The translations under genes were made by a program, and so were the position numbers. Positions 17,574 to 26,723 of a DNA stretch of 64,000 nucleotides are shown here, one piece after another. Within the stretch, counting starts at the first letter, position 1. Every line of letters starts with the position of its first letter. The notes beneath the pieces were generated by a model. It made no database searches, was not told the DNA's origin, and saw only the letters and a list, made by a program, of their open reading frames with translations. Source of the stretch: Elusimicrobiota bacterium (lineage in GTDB: Bacteria; Elusimicrobiota; Elusimicrobia; FEN-1173); assembly GCA_016706425.1 (NCBI GenBank), contig JADJJR010000001.1, positions 620,001-684,000 on the forward strand, given 5' to 3'.

Positions 17574-17601
17574 GCTTTGTGGGGCAACAAAGGAGACGGA
17601 C

Positions 17602-20600
17602 ATGAAGACTTCGCTTGCGCAACGCTGGATCGCGTCGGTCACCACCGGCGCCTACCTTTTTACCGTGATCGGGGCGGCTCCGGTCGAGGCGTCTTTCTGG
17701 GAGGACCGCGCCCGTGCCCGCCGTTCGGACGCCGCGCCGTCGGGGCCCGGCCCTCTGTTGGCCCAACGGCCCGCCGCGCTTCGCGTTTCCTGGACCCCGG
17801 TGGGGTCCGCCGCGCTGTCGGCACCCGTGCCGCGTCCCGAACCGTCGGTGCCCGGCTGGGCCCGCGCGGCGGTCTCGCGCCACGGCGAGGTCCGAAACCT
17901 TTGGGAAGGCCCGGCCCGGGGCCCGCGGGTGTTCCTCCTGCTGGACGCCCACGACGTCGTTTCCGCCCAGCGCAACATCGCCGGGTTCCTCGCTCAATTC
18001 TCGTCCACGGCCCGCCCCGTGATCGGGGTCGAGGGGACCTCCGGCGCCTTCGCCTTCGACCGATACCGCGACCTCCTTGCCCCGGCGGACCAACGCGCCT
18101 TGGCGGAGCATTTGCTTAAAAAAGGCTTTTTGAACGGCGTCGAGTTGTTCGCCTTGACGGCCGAAACCGCTCCCGCCCTGTGGGGGGTGGAAGACCCGGC
18201 GCTCTACGACGCCCACGTGCGCGCCTACCGGGCGTCTTTGCCGGTGAGCGACAAAACCCGCGCCGCCCTGGCGCGGCTGAAAACCGATTCCCAAGAAGCG
18301 GCGGACCGGCTGTTTTCGCCGGAACTCCGCGCCCTGGACAAGGAAATCGCCGCCCGTCACGAAGACCGGAGCGACGCCGCCCGTTACGCCGCCGTTTTGG
18401 CCGAGGCCCTGGGGGACGCGGCGGGCCCGCAGACCCGTCGTTTCCTGTCCGCCAAACGCCTGGAGGAGGGATTCGCCTTCCCCGATGTTGAGCAAGCGCG
18501 GGCCGCTTTCATCGAGCGGGTCTCCCCGCGCCTGTCGCCTTTTGAAACCCAACACTTGGTGCGCCTCACGGCGGAGTTCCGGGCGGGGGGCCTCTCGGGC
18601 CGCGACTACTACGCCCGCCTGGAGGAAACCGCCGCTTCCAAGGGCGTGCCCGTTTCGGCGTACCCGCCGTTCCAAAAATACATCCGCTACGTCGCCGCCG
18701 CCGAGGCGGTGGATCCGACGGCGCTCCTGGAGGAGTGGGACGTTTCCGAAGACCGCGCTTACGCCCGACGCTCCCGTCCGTCGGAGCGGCCGTTGATCGA
18801 ATGGATTCAAGACCTGCGCCTGGCCGAACGCGCGGTGACCCACGCGCTGACGCCCGTCGAATGGGAGCGGGTCCGCGCGCGCCGCGCGCGGTGGGGGGAT
18901 TGGGTTGAACGGGCGACCGCGTTGGGGGCGCCGGTCGACGCCGCGACGGATTTGCGATCGACACTGCCCGTTTTTGAATCCTTTTGCGAGGCGGCCGACG
19001 CGCGGAACGCGGCTCTTTTGGACAACGCGCTCGCCGCGGCCGAACGGCGCGGGGCGCGCGACGTTGTGCTGGTGACCGGGGGGTTTCACGCCCCGGCTTT
19101 GCGGCGGTTGTTGGAGGTCAAGGGCCTTTCCCACGCCGTCGTGGCCCCCTTCGTCACGGAAGTGCCGGAAGACGGCACCGGGTACCTGCAGGCCTTCGCG
19201 TCGACCCGCACGCCTCTTGAACGGCTGTTGTTGGGCGACCGGCTTTTCATGAACCCCCCTTCGGCCACGTCCGTCGCCGTCCAGGACCCGGCGTCTCCCT
19301 TTCACGCCGCCGCCAAGGCCCTGGATCGCGCCGCGTTGGTTTACAGCGTGCCGTTGGTTCGCGGCGCGGATCTCAACGGTTTCATCGCCAAGGGCGGATG
19401 GAAGGCCACCGCGGCGTGGGACGCGACCGGGGACCGGCGCACCGTCGAAATTCGCTTCGCCGGTTCCGCCCAGTCGGTGATGGTCGCCTCGCCCCGGGAC
19501 GGGGCCGCCGCCAGCGGGGAGGGACTCGCCCGTTCGGTGGAAGAGACCGGCGCGCGGGTCGTGGAGACGGACACCGTCGGCGGCGTTCCCTACGCTCTGG
19601 GCGGCAAGACATTGGTCCGGGCGATTCCAGAATGGATCGCGGGGGCGGCGTTCTTGATGTGGTGGGGGGCGGCGTCCTTGGCGCCGCCGGCGCTCTTGTG
19701 GGGTTTGGGGGCGGGGGCCATCGCCGGCGGCCTCATGTTGCGGGGCATGATCCTCGGCGCGGCGTTCCTGCACGGGGCCGGACACGCGGCCGCGGCGCGG
19801 ACCGAAGGAGGAGCTTCCTTCCGCGGTTCCTTGGCCGCCTACGCGCGGTCCCTGGGCTGGACCGGTCTGGTGCCCTTCGCCCCGGTGTTCCTGCCCGGCC
19901 TTTCCCCGGAAAAAGAGGCGCCCAAAATGGACATCGGTCCCATGGCCGACGGTGCGGCGCGCCGGGTGGCCCTGGCCGGGCCCTTGGCCAACCTGACCGC
20001 CGTTGGGCTGGTGGCGCCCTTCCTGTCGCTCACAGGGACTTTGGGACTGACCGACCTGGTTTTGGCGGCTTTCGCGGGGATCAACCTGTGGACGGCCCTC
20101 GCGTCGGTGTCGGATCTCCGCACGGCGCTCTCCGGCGTGGGCCGCGTGCTGGCCTGCGGGGTGGTGGGCGTGGTGTACGGCGGTCCCAACCCAAAATCCG
20201 AAACCCTGCCGGAGGGCGTGCAACGCTTGATGGATGGGGCCGTCCTGCGCACGCTCCACCGCGGCGGCCAGTCGGGGGGTGTGGCGGCGGTGGCGGTGCG
20301 GGAAAACGGCCACGCGGAGTTTTCGTTCTTTGTTGAAAAAACCGCCAAGGAGCGGGACCGCCGCGCGCGCCTGGGGGCGCTGATGCGCGCGGGCATGGCC
20401 CGCCTCGCGGCCCGCGCCCAAAAGGCGGGGTTCGGCGGCCTGCGGCGCCTGGTGGTGATCGGTCACACGCGCTACGGAACCAACCTGGCCCAGCCCGTGG
20501 CCGTCAACGCCCACCCCCACACCAGCGCGGGGGAAACCGACACGGTCCTTTACATCGGGGACGGAAAACGCGACGCCAAGTACGAGCGGCCCTGGGAACG

Positions 20601-23600
20601 GCCCGTCGACGCCCCGACGGTGAAATCCGTCGCCCTGCCGCGGGGCGTGGCCATCGCCCACAACGGCGACGACAACGCCACGGTCCTGTTCCGCCGGGGC
20701 GATCGGAAGGTCGAGCTCTCGAACGAGGACGACGCCCGCCTGAGCGAGCGGATGACGGGACACCAAAACCCCGCTCAGGGCGACTCGCCCCAAATCGCCA
20801 CCCGGTTCGACCGCTGGATCACCCAAGGGTCGGTGCGCGCGTCCCTGCGGTTGGCCCTGCTGAACACGTCCTTGGAATCCTTGCCCGGGGAGGACCTGTC
20901 CGCCGAAGAGGTCCTGGCCCGCGCGCCCACGCCGGCCACGCTGGACGGGCTGATGCAGGCCAAGACCTTTCAGGGATTTGCCGCCGAGTTGGAGGCGCTC
21001 CACCGCCGGCACCCGGCCGCGACGCATGGGGAGGCGTTGTTCGCCGCCGCCGGCGCCCGGGGGGTGTCGGACGAAGCGGTCTGGGATCTGGAGGACGCCG
21101 TGCCGTTCGTCGGAGGATCCGACATCGAAAAACTTCGGAACACCCTGGCCGACCAATCGCGGGCGGTGTTTAAAATCTTGCCCTGGTTCGCCGCGCTGGA
21201 GGGGGCGGACCAGGCGCGCGCCGCGCGGCGCTTCGCCGACCTGTATTTAAAATTTTTCTTCACCGGCGATCTCCGTCGGGCGGGCGTCCATCTGTTGCGG
21301 CGGGCGGACCCGACGTCCACTTTCGGCGTGATGGCGGGCACGCTGTTGGAGGGGGAAAGCGCCGTTTGGTTGCGCCAGCGTCAGCCCTTCTACCTGTGGA
21401 TGTCGACGGACGGGCTCAGCGTGGCCGGCAGCAGCGAGGCCAAGGCCTTTTTGGGCGCGCGCGCGGGGGAAAGCCCGTTCCGCCATCGCCTGACGTTGAA
21501 GAACGGGGAGGTCGCGACCCTGCGGGGAACCCGGCTCGTCATCGACCACGTGGAGCGGGGGCGGGTGGCGTCCTACGACCTGTCCCGCCCGGCCGAGGCG
21601 TTCGCCGACGCGCGGTGGTTGGATTTGGAAACCAGCCCCCACGTCACCGCCTCCACGTCGGAAGCCGTGCCCGCGGAAAAGCGCGTGCGGGACGACACGG
21701 AAACCATTCCCTGGGTCAACGCGAAACTGGCCGAGGATTTCGCCGATCCGAAATCCAACAACAGCCGCTCGGCGGACGCCCTCGTGGGTTTGCTCGCCGA
21801 CCGGTTGGCCAAACGGAAATCCGCGGGCGGCGGGATCGACCTGGTGATCGTGGGCACGGAAAAGAGCTTTGACGCGGCCTCGGCCCACGCCCGAATCCTG
21901 GAAAAAATATCCAGCCTCGCCGGTCGGCGGCTCAACGTCCGCGTGGTGTACGGCGCGGAATTCACCCGGGAGGATTTGGTTCAAATGCGGGACGAAGGCT
22001 TTGGCGCCGACACGGTCGTCCTGGGCCTGACCAGTTCGGGCCAGACGGCGAACACCTTTTACGCGCTCGAAGGGCTCCACGCCGCCTGGCGCGGCCTGCG
22101 GGAAAAAGCCGGTCTTCCCGACGACGCGACGCCCCCCCATTTCCTGGTGTCGGCGGACATCGACAACCCCTACACGGAGGAAGTGCTCGGGCAGGGGCTC
22201 GGCGCCGGGGATCCCTTCAAAGCCCGGAATTTCGTGACGTTTCCCGCCCTCGATCCCTTCCACCCGGCGGAGGCGGCGACGGTCACCCACAAGGCCACGG
22301 AGCGGCTGCTGAAGGAAGTGTCGGCGCGCTTCGCGGCGGCGTTGGCCGCCAAGAGCCGGCGTTGGGCCGGCGGGGGCCTGCCGGGACACATCCCGGGGTC
22401 CATCCGCCGCATGGTGGACAACGGCGATGAACTGGACCGCCGGATCACCGGGTTGGACGCCGACGGCAACCCCCACCGCCACCTGCGGCGCACCGGGGAG
22501 ACCAACGACATTCCCGACCAGATCGGCGCCGGGGCCGATCGGCTGAGCCAAGCCTTTTTAGAATCCCTCTGGGCGACGGGCGCCACGGCCCTCTTCATCG
22601 CGGTGACCCTGTTGTTCCACGCGACGCCGGCGAGCGTTCTCCTGAGCGGGTTCCCCAACGGGGCCTACCTGTTCGCCGACGGGGTGCCGCTGTTGGCGGC
22701 CGGCGTGGGGCTGTTGACCGTCGCCGTCGCGGCGTGGAAAACCCGCGCCTGGCGATGGCACGGTTTGTTCGCCGCCTTGGGGGGCGTGGCGGTCTTCGGG
22801 GCGGGTCTTTTCGCCGGGGAATCCCTGGTGTTGGCTCTCGACGCGGCGGGCCGCGCGGCGGGTTGGGGCGCCCTGGGCACGGGGTGGGGCTCCTTGCCCC
22901 TGGGTTTGGACGTCTCCCCGGTCAACTTGGTGAACGCGTTCACCTACATTTTCTTTTTCTTCGGATTCACCCTGGCCTTGAGAAAATACCAGGGACGTCC
23001 GTTGTGGGACCGGTTGGGCGGCCGCGTTTTGGTCTTGGCGGACGCCCAGCATTCCATCGCGCGTTTGAGCGCCGCCCGTTGGCGCCGCATGCTCAGCCAC
23101 CGGTTCGGCTGGATGGGGCTCAATTCGATCAATGAGTCGTCCCTCGGACGGTTGACCCACGAGGAGGCGCTCAATTCCAACGTGCGGGGCAACATTTACC
23201 TGCAGGGGGAGGCCCGCCACGCCGAGGGGCCGACCCTGATGAATTACAAGCAATTGGGCGGCAGCCCCAACGGACCCGGCCGGGTGTGGCGCATGGGGAT
23301 CGGGCACAAGCCGCGCGCCCAGGCCAGCGCCGCCTATTCGGAGGGCTACATCTCCCTCCACATGAAGAGCGACGACGTCGCCGGGTCGGACCCGGACCTG
23401 GCGGTGTTGCAGGACCTGGTGCAGGACGGCCCGGCCCGCGACACCGCGGGAATGGTCCTGTCGTTGGAAGTGGCGGAGCGCATGGCGGGCATTCGCCCCT
23501 TGAACTTCGTGGTGGGCATGACCTCCAGCGAAGCCAAGACGTCCACCACGCAACAGCCCTTCGCCCCGCTCTCGGAGGGAGAGGTCCGGGCGGTGTTCGG

Positions 23601-25167
23601 CTTGACCCCGCGCCTGGAGCCCCGGGCGGCGACGGCCGAAATCCTTCCCGACCCCCTGCCGGAGGTCGGACCGTCCGTGGGAACGCCCGCGGCGGCCCCG
23701 GCGCGCAAGTCGTCCCCGCCGCGCCCGACGGACGTGGAAGTCCCCCCGTCGCCTTCAGACACCGCGCCCCGCGTTGCGGGTTGGGTGTGGCGCTGGACGC
23801 GGATGGCCGCCCTGGCGCTCGTGGTCGTGATCCTGTCGTCCAGCGGGGAACGGGTCCTCTCTTCCGCGCGAAACGCCCTGGACCGCCCCGCGCCGGCGGT
23901 CGTCGGTTCGTTGGTGGGAGCCGAAACGGTGCAAAAAAGCGTCCCGGCCGGTGTCCAAAACGTCGCCCCGCCGGTCGTGGTTTTGGAAGCCGCCGTTCCC
24001 CTCACGACGCGGGTGTGGTATCACGCGAAGGGGACGGGCGAACTGAAATTGAAAAAGGGGATGATCCCCGCCGGGACGGCCTTGACAGTGATTCGACGCA
24101 ATCCGGAGAAAACCCTGGTGCGCGTGCGGGCCCAAACCCCCGGCGCCCGCGCGGTTTGGGTCCGCGCGGCGGAGTTCGATCGGGGCACCCGGGTTCGCAC
24201 CGAAGCGGCGCCCGTGACGTCCTTTAACCCCCCAAACATTCCGCTGTCGCAACAGGCGGTGCCCCTGGACGCCGCCGGCGCCCCGTGGCTGGCGCCCGTG
24301 GTGCCCGTCTTGTCGATGGTGGGCCGTCGCCGCGCGGCCCAGAACAAAACGCCCGGCGCCCTCCTGCGGCGACGGCTCCTGGGCGGCGCGCGCGCCTGGA
24401 GCGTCGCCGACCGTCCCTGGGCCGAAGCCCTGGCGGGGTATTTGGAAAAACCCACCGACACCGACTGGGCCGAGCAGGCCCTGCGGACGGCGCTCGCCTA
24501 CGGCGCTCTGGGGGGGGCGCGTTGGGGCGCCGACCGGGGGTGGCAAAACGACTTCCGGGAAACCCGCTCCATCTTGAAAGGGGCGGCGCTCTCCCCGCGC
24601 GAAGGGCGCGCCTTGACGACCTTGGCCCGGCGCGCCGCGGCCTGGACCCGCGGGGGGTCCCCAACCGCCTTTTCCGACGGGGCCGTCGCGGTCCTGGACT
24701 TGACCGAAGCGGAAAAAGAAACCCATCTGTGGCACCATTGGGCGGCGGCCGCGGAACGAACCGCCCGGGGCGAGCCCGCGCCCGTGTTGGTGGCCCGCTC
24801 CGAACGCCAACGGGAACGCCTGGAGGCCGCCTGGGCGGCCTGGCGCGGCGAGGCGCCCCCCGCCGGGGCGTGGGTGTATTTGGACGTCCTGGACGGTCGG
24901 ACCGTGACGCGGGGGACCGATGGCTTGCCCGCGACGGTGCGGCTGGGCGGGGTGCTCAAGGCCGCCGGGGTGAACCCGGACCGGCTGTCCGCGGTGGACG
25001 TGGTGTCGGGGGTGGGCGGCGCCCACGCCTGGGACCGATCCGACCTTCCCGCGAACGTGGTCGTGCGGATGATCATCGGCCTTTTGCGCGAACTGACCCT
25101 CACGGCGGTTTTGGACGAGGCGCAAAACGCGTTGCGCTCGGCCCGCGCGGCCCTGACCGCGGCCTGA
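17602..25167 (+). CDS. Giant multidomain membrane protein with GlmS-like amidotransferase and SIS regions
   Basis: A 2,521-residue protein with no single family. ATG 17602 has AAAGGAGA upstream and gives a signal-like N-terminus ending PVEASF. Residues 100-540 resemble TraB/ChaN-like regions (LLLDAHDVVSAQRN, VIGVEGTSGAF). Residues 670-850 are membrane segments with HGAGH at 724-728 and AGPLANL near 792, like an M50 protease lacking its Glu. From Cys852 (CGVVGVVYGG) a class II glutamine amidotransferase follows (HTRYGTN about 955, NAHPH about 969). A SIS domain follows (TSSGQTANT, Ser about 1478). More membrane helices lie at 1650-1790 and about 2068, then an SH3-like part (about 2130-2190) and an unassigned C-terminus. 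The role is unknown. Confidence 0.75.
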   Translation: MKTSLAQRWIASVTTGAYLFTVIGAAPVEASFWEDRARARRSDAAPSGPGPLLAQRPAALRVSWTPVGSAALSAPVPRPEPSVPGWARAAVSRHGEVRNLWEGPARGPRVFLLLDAHDVVSAQRNIAGFLAQFSSTARPVIGVEGTSGAFAFDRYRDLLAPADQRALAEHLLKKGFLNGVELFALTAETAPALWGVEDPALYDAHVRAYRASLPVSDKTRAALARLKTDSQEAADRLFSPELRALDKEIAARHEDRSDAARYAAVLAEALGDAAGPQTRRFLSAKRLEEGFAFPDVEQARAAFIERVSPRLSPFETQHLVRLTAEFRAGGLSGRDYYARLEETAASKGVPVSAYPPFQKYIRYVAAAEAVDPTALLEEWDVSEDRAYARRSRPSERPLIEWIQDLRLAERAVTHALTPVEWERVRARRARWGDWVERATALGAPVDAATDLRSTLPVFESFCEAADARNAALLDNALAAAERRGARDVVLVTGGFHAPALRRLLEVKGLSHAVVAPFVTEVPEDGTGYLQAFASTRTPLERLLLGDRLFMNPPSATSVAVQDPASPFHAAAKALDRAALVYSVPLVRGADLNGFIAKGGWKATAAWDATGDRRTVEIRFAGSAQSVMVASPRDGAAASGEGLARSVEETGARVVETDTVGGVPYALGGKTLVRAIPEWIAGAAFLMWWGAASLAPPALLWGLGAGAIAGGLMLRGMILGAAFLHGAGHAAAARTEGGASFRGSLAAYARSLGWTGLVPFAPVFLPGLSPEKEAPKMDIGPMADGAARRVALAGPLANLTAVGLVAPFLSLTGTLGLTDLVLAAFAGINLWTALASVSDLRTALSGVGRVLACGVVGVVYGGPNPKSETLPEGVQRLMDGAVLRTLHRGGQSGGVAAVAVRENGHAEFSFFVEKTAKERDRRARLGALMRAGMARLAARAQKAGFGGLRRLVVIGHTRYGTNLAQPVAVNAHPHTSAGETDTVLYIGDGKRDAKYERPWERPVDAPTVKSVALPRGVAIAHNGDDNATVLFRRGDRKVELSNEDDARLSERMTGHQNPAQGDSPQIATRFDRWITQGSVRASLRLALLNTSLESLPGEDLSAEEVLARAPTPATLDGLMQAKTFQGFAAELEALHRRHPAATHGEALFAAAGARGVSDEAVWDLEDAVPFVGGSDIEKLRNTLADQSRAVFKILPWFAALEGADQARAARRFADLYLKFFFTGDLRRAGVHLLRRADPTSTFGVMAGTLLEGESAVWLRQRQPFYLWMSTDGLSVAGSSEAKAFLGARAGESPFRHRLTLKNGEVATLRGTRLVIDHVERGRVASYDLSRPAEAFADARWLDLETSPHVTASTSEAVPAEKRVRDDTETIPWVNAKLAEDFADPKSNNSRSADALVGLLADRLAKRKSAGGGIDLVIVGTEKSFDAASAHARILEKISSLAGRRLNVRVVYGAEFTREDLVQMRDEGFGADTVVLGLTSSGQTANTFYALEGLHAAWRGLREKAGLPDDATPPHFLVSADIDNPYTEEVLGQGLGAGDPFKARNFVTFPALDPFHPAEAATVTHKATERLLKEVSARFAAALAAKSRRWAGGGLPGHIPGSIRRMVDNGDELDRRITGLDADGNPHRHLRRTGETNDIPDQIGAGADRLSQAFLESLWATGATALFIAVTLLFHATPASVLLSGFPNGAYLFADGVPLLAAGVGLLTVAVAAWKTRAWRWHGLFAALGGVAVFGAGLFAGESLVLALDAAGRAAGWGALGTGWGSLPLGLDVSPVNLVNAFTYIFFFFGFTLALRKYQGRPLWDRLGGRVLVLADAQHSIARLSAARWRRMLSHRFGWMGLNSINESSLGRLTHEEALNSNVRGNIYLQGEARHAEGPTLMNYKQLGGSPNGPGRVWRMGIGHKPRAQASAAYSEGYISLHMKSDDVAGSDPDLAVLQDLVQDGPARDTAGMVLSLEVAERMAGIRPLNFVVGMTSSEAKTSTTQQPFAPLSEGEVRAVFGLTPRLEPRAATAEILPDPLPEVGPSVGTPAAAPARKSSPPRPTDVEVPPSPSDTAPRVAGWVWRWTRMAALALVVVILSSSGERVLSSARNALDRPAPAVVGSLVGAETVQKSVPAGVQNVAPPVVVLEAAVPLTTRVWYHAKGTGELKLKKGMIPAGTALTVIRRNPEKTLVRVRAQTPGARAVWVRAAEFDRGTRVRTEAAPVTSFNPPNIPLSQQAVPLDAAGAPWLAPVVPVLSMVGRRRAAQNKTPGALLRRRLLGGARAWSVADRPWAEALAGYLEKPTDTDWAEQALRTALAYGALGGARWGADRGWQNDFRETRSILKGAALSPREGRALTTLARRAAAWTRGGSPTAFSDGAVAVLDLTEAEKETHLWHHWAAAAERTARGEPAPVLVARSERQRERLEAAWAAWRGEAPPAGAWVYLDVLDGRTVTRGTDGLPATVRLGGVLKAAGVNPDRLSAVDVVSGVGGAHAWDRSDLPANVVVRMIIGLLRELTLTAVLDEAQNALRSARAALTAA

Positions 25168-25211
25168 TTCCCGAAACCCGGGGCCGCCCCCGCTCGCGCG
25201 GGGAACCCGGT

Positions 25212-25240
25212 TTGTGGAAGGTTTCCGACGGTGCTATAAT
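25212..25240 (+). promoter_or_regulatory. Promoter of def-fmt, leaderless
   Basis: TTGTGG (25212-25217), a 17-base spacer and a consensus TATAAT (25235-25240). The ATG at 25247 begins six bases after the -10 box, about where transcription would start, so the mRNA is probably leaderless. Confidence 0.75.
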
Positions 25241-25246
25241 ATTGGT

Positions 25247-25780
25247 ATGAGCGCCGCGCCCAAGCCTTTGCCCCTCCTGTTGCCGATCCGCAAGTACGGC
25301 GACCCGGTGTTGGTCCGCCCCGCCAAGCCCGTGGCGGCCGTGGACGACGACATTCGCCGGTTGATCCCGGTCATGTTCCGCACCATGTACGCCGAGCCGG
25401 GCATCGGGTTGGCGGCGCCGCAGGTGGGTGTTTCCCTGCGCCTCATGGTGGTGGACGTGGCCCCCGACGGGAAAAGCCAACCCCTCGTCCTGATCAACCC
25501 CGTGGTCGAAAAGAAAAAAGGCCGGATCCGCTCCGAGGAGGGGTGCCTTTCCTTTCCGGGCATTCAGGTCACCGTGCCCCGGGCGGCCTGGGTGCGGGTG
25601 TCCGCCGTGGACGAAAAGGGCGCGCCCGTGGTCGTCGAAGGCGAGGGGCTTCTTTCCCGTTGCCTCCAGCACGAAATGGACCATCTCGACGGGGTCGTGA
25701 TGATCGACCATCTTTCCCTCGCCAAACGCCTCAAGGTCCTTTGGGAAATCCGCAAACGAAAAAAAGCCGGTCTTTGGTAA
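25247..25780 (+). CDS. def: Peptide deformylase
   Basis: A 177-residue Fe/Zn enzyme that removes the formyl group from new N-terminal methionines. All three motifs are present: GIGLAAPQVG, EEGCLSFPG with metal-ligand Cys at about 100, and HEMDH with His142, Glu143 and His146. The start is ATG 25247, directly downstream of a consensus -10 box and without a ribosome site. It is followed seven bases later by fmt, the usual pairing, since the formyl group added by Fmt is removed by Def. Confidence 0.97.
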   Translation: MSAAPKPLPLLLPIRKYGDPVLVRPAKPVAAVDDDIRRLIPVMFRTMYAEPGIGLAAPQVGVSLRLMVVDVAPDGKSQPLVLINPVVEKKKGRIRSEEGCLSFPGIQVTVPRAAWVRVSAVDEKGAPVVVEGEGLLSRCLQHEMDHLDGVVMIDHLSLAKRLKVLWEIRKRKKAGLW

Positions 25781-25787
25781 TTCCCCC

Positions 25788-26720
25788 GTGCTGAACACCG
25801 TCTTTTTTGGAACGCCCCCCATCGCGGTGCCGTTCTTGGAGCGGCTGGCGTCCCTCACCCGCGTGCGCGGGGTGGTCACGGCCCCGGACCGGCCCGTCGG
25901 GCGCGGTTACGCCCTGACGCCCCCGGCGGTCAAAACCGCCGCGCAAAAACTCGGCCTGTCCGTCCTTCAACCAACGTCCCCCAAAGAACTGGACTTGGCG
26001 GCGGCCTTCGGCCCCCTGGACGTGGGCGTCGTCGTCGCCTACGGGTATCTCCTCCCGCCCGCGGTTTTCAACGCGCCGACACACGGGCTGGTCAACGCGC
26101 ACTTTTCCCTGGTTCCCAAATTCCGCGGCGCGGGACCCATTCAATGGGCTCTCATTCGCGGGGAAACCGAGACCGGCGTGAGTCTGTTTCGCATCGAAAA
26201 AGGCCTCGACACGGGGCCGGTGTTCCTGCAAAAAACCGTGCCGATCCGGCCGGAGGACAACGCGGCGACTTTAAGGGAGCGGTTGACCGCCGAGGGCGTC
26301 GAACTTTTGGGGGACTTCGTCCGTAAGATAGGTTCGAGTTCCTGGGAGCCGTCCCCGCAGATCGGGGAATGGACGGAGGCGCCGCTTCTTAAGAAAGAGG
26401 ATGGCCGCGTTTTTTGGGACCGCCATTCCGCCCGGGAGATTCTCAATCTGGTGCGGGGCACCTACGAATGGCCGGGCGCCACGGCGCGGATCCAGGGCGC
26501 GCGTCTCAAAATCCGCGCCGGCGAGGCCCGGGCCCACGGCAATGGCCGCCCAGGGGAAATCGTCGCCGTCGAGAAAGGGCGGGGTTTTTTGGTAAAATGC
26601 GTTTCCGACAGCCTGCTCGTGACCCGGGTCCAACCCGAGGGAAAACGCGAGATGGACGCCGAGAGCTATTGGAACGGCGCCCGGCTGGCGGTCGGACATC
26701 GATTTGAACAGGAGGCATAA
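25788..26720 (+). CDS. fmt: Methionyl-tRNA formyltransferase
   Basis: A 310-residue enzyme that formylates initiator Met-tRNA using 10-formyl-THF. The N-terminal formyltransferase domain has VVVAYGYLLPP and the NAHFSLVPKFRGAGPIQWA signature near residues 103-122. A C-terminal tRNA-binding domain follows (from about 205). It starts with GTG 25788 and lies in an operon with def. The length matches the family. Confidence 0.97.
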   Translation: MLNTVFFGTPPIAVPFLERLASLTRVRGVVTAPDRPVGRGYALTPPAVKTAAQKLGLSVLQPTSPKELDLAAAFGPLDVGVVVAYGYLLPPAVFNAPTHGLVNAHFSLVPKFRGAGPIQWALIRGETETGVSLFRIEKGLDTGPVFLQKTVPIRPEDNAATLRERLTAEGVELLGDFVRKIGSSSWEPSPQIGEWTEAPLLKKEDGRVFWDRHSAREILNLVRGTYEWPGATARIQGARLKIRAGEARAHGNGRPGEIVAVEKGRGFLVKCVSDSLLVTRVQPEGKREMDAESYWNGARLAVGHRFEQEA

Positions 26721-26723
26721 CCC

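Larger units (their letters stand above)
17366..17597 (+). ncRNA. Structured leader or small RNA with a chain of hairpins
   Basis: Consecutive hairpins are visible. The first is GTCGT/ACGAC (17373-17397), enclosing GC-GAAA-GC. A terminator follows at 17398-17435. Next are GGCC-GAAA-GGCC (17437-17448) and GGGGGGAGG/CCTCCCCCC (17449-17474). Then come a perfect 18-base palindrome GGGCCGCCGCGGCGGCCC (17509-17526) and a second terminator-like hairpin (17534-17573). Either a short RNA ends at the first terminator, or the whole is an attenuating leader of the giant gene. I could not match it to a known riboswitch. Confidence 0.45.

Noticed and set aside
17434..21156. 1,240-residue open frame on the minus strand
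   Set aside because: Antisense of the giant gene and its leader, with low-complexity composition and no recognisable domain.
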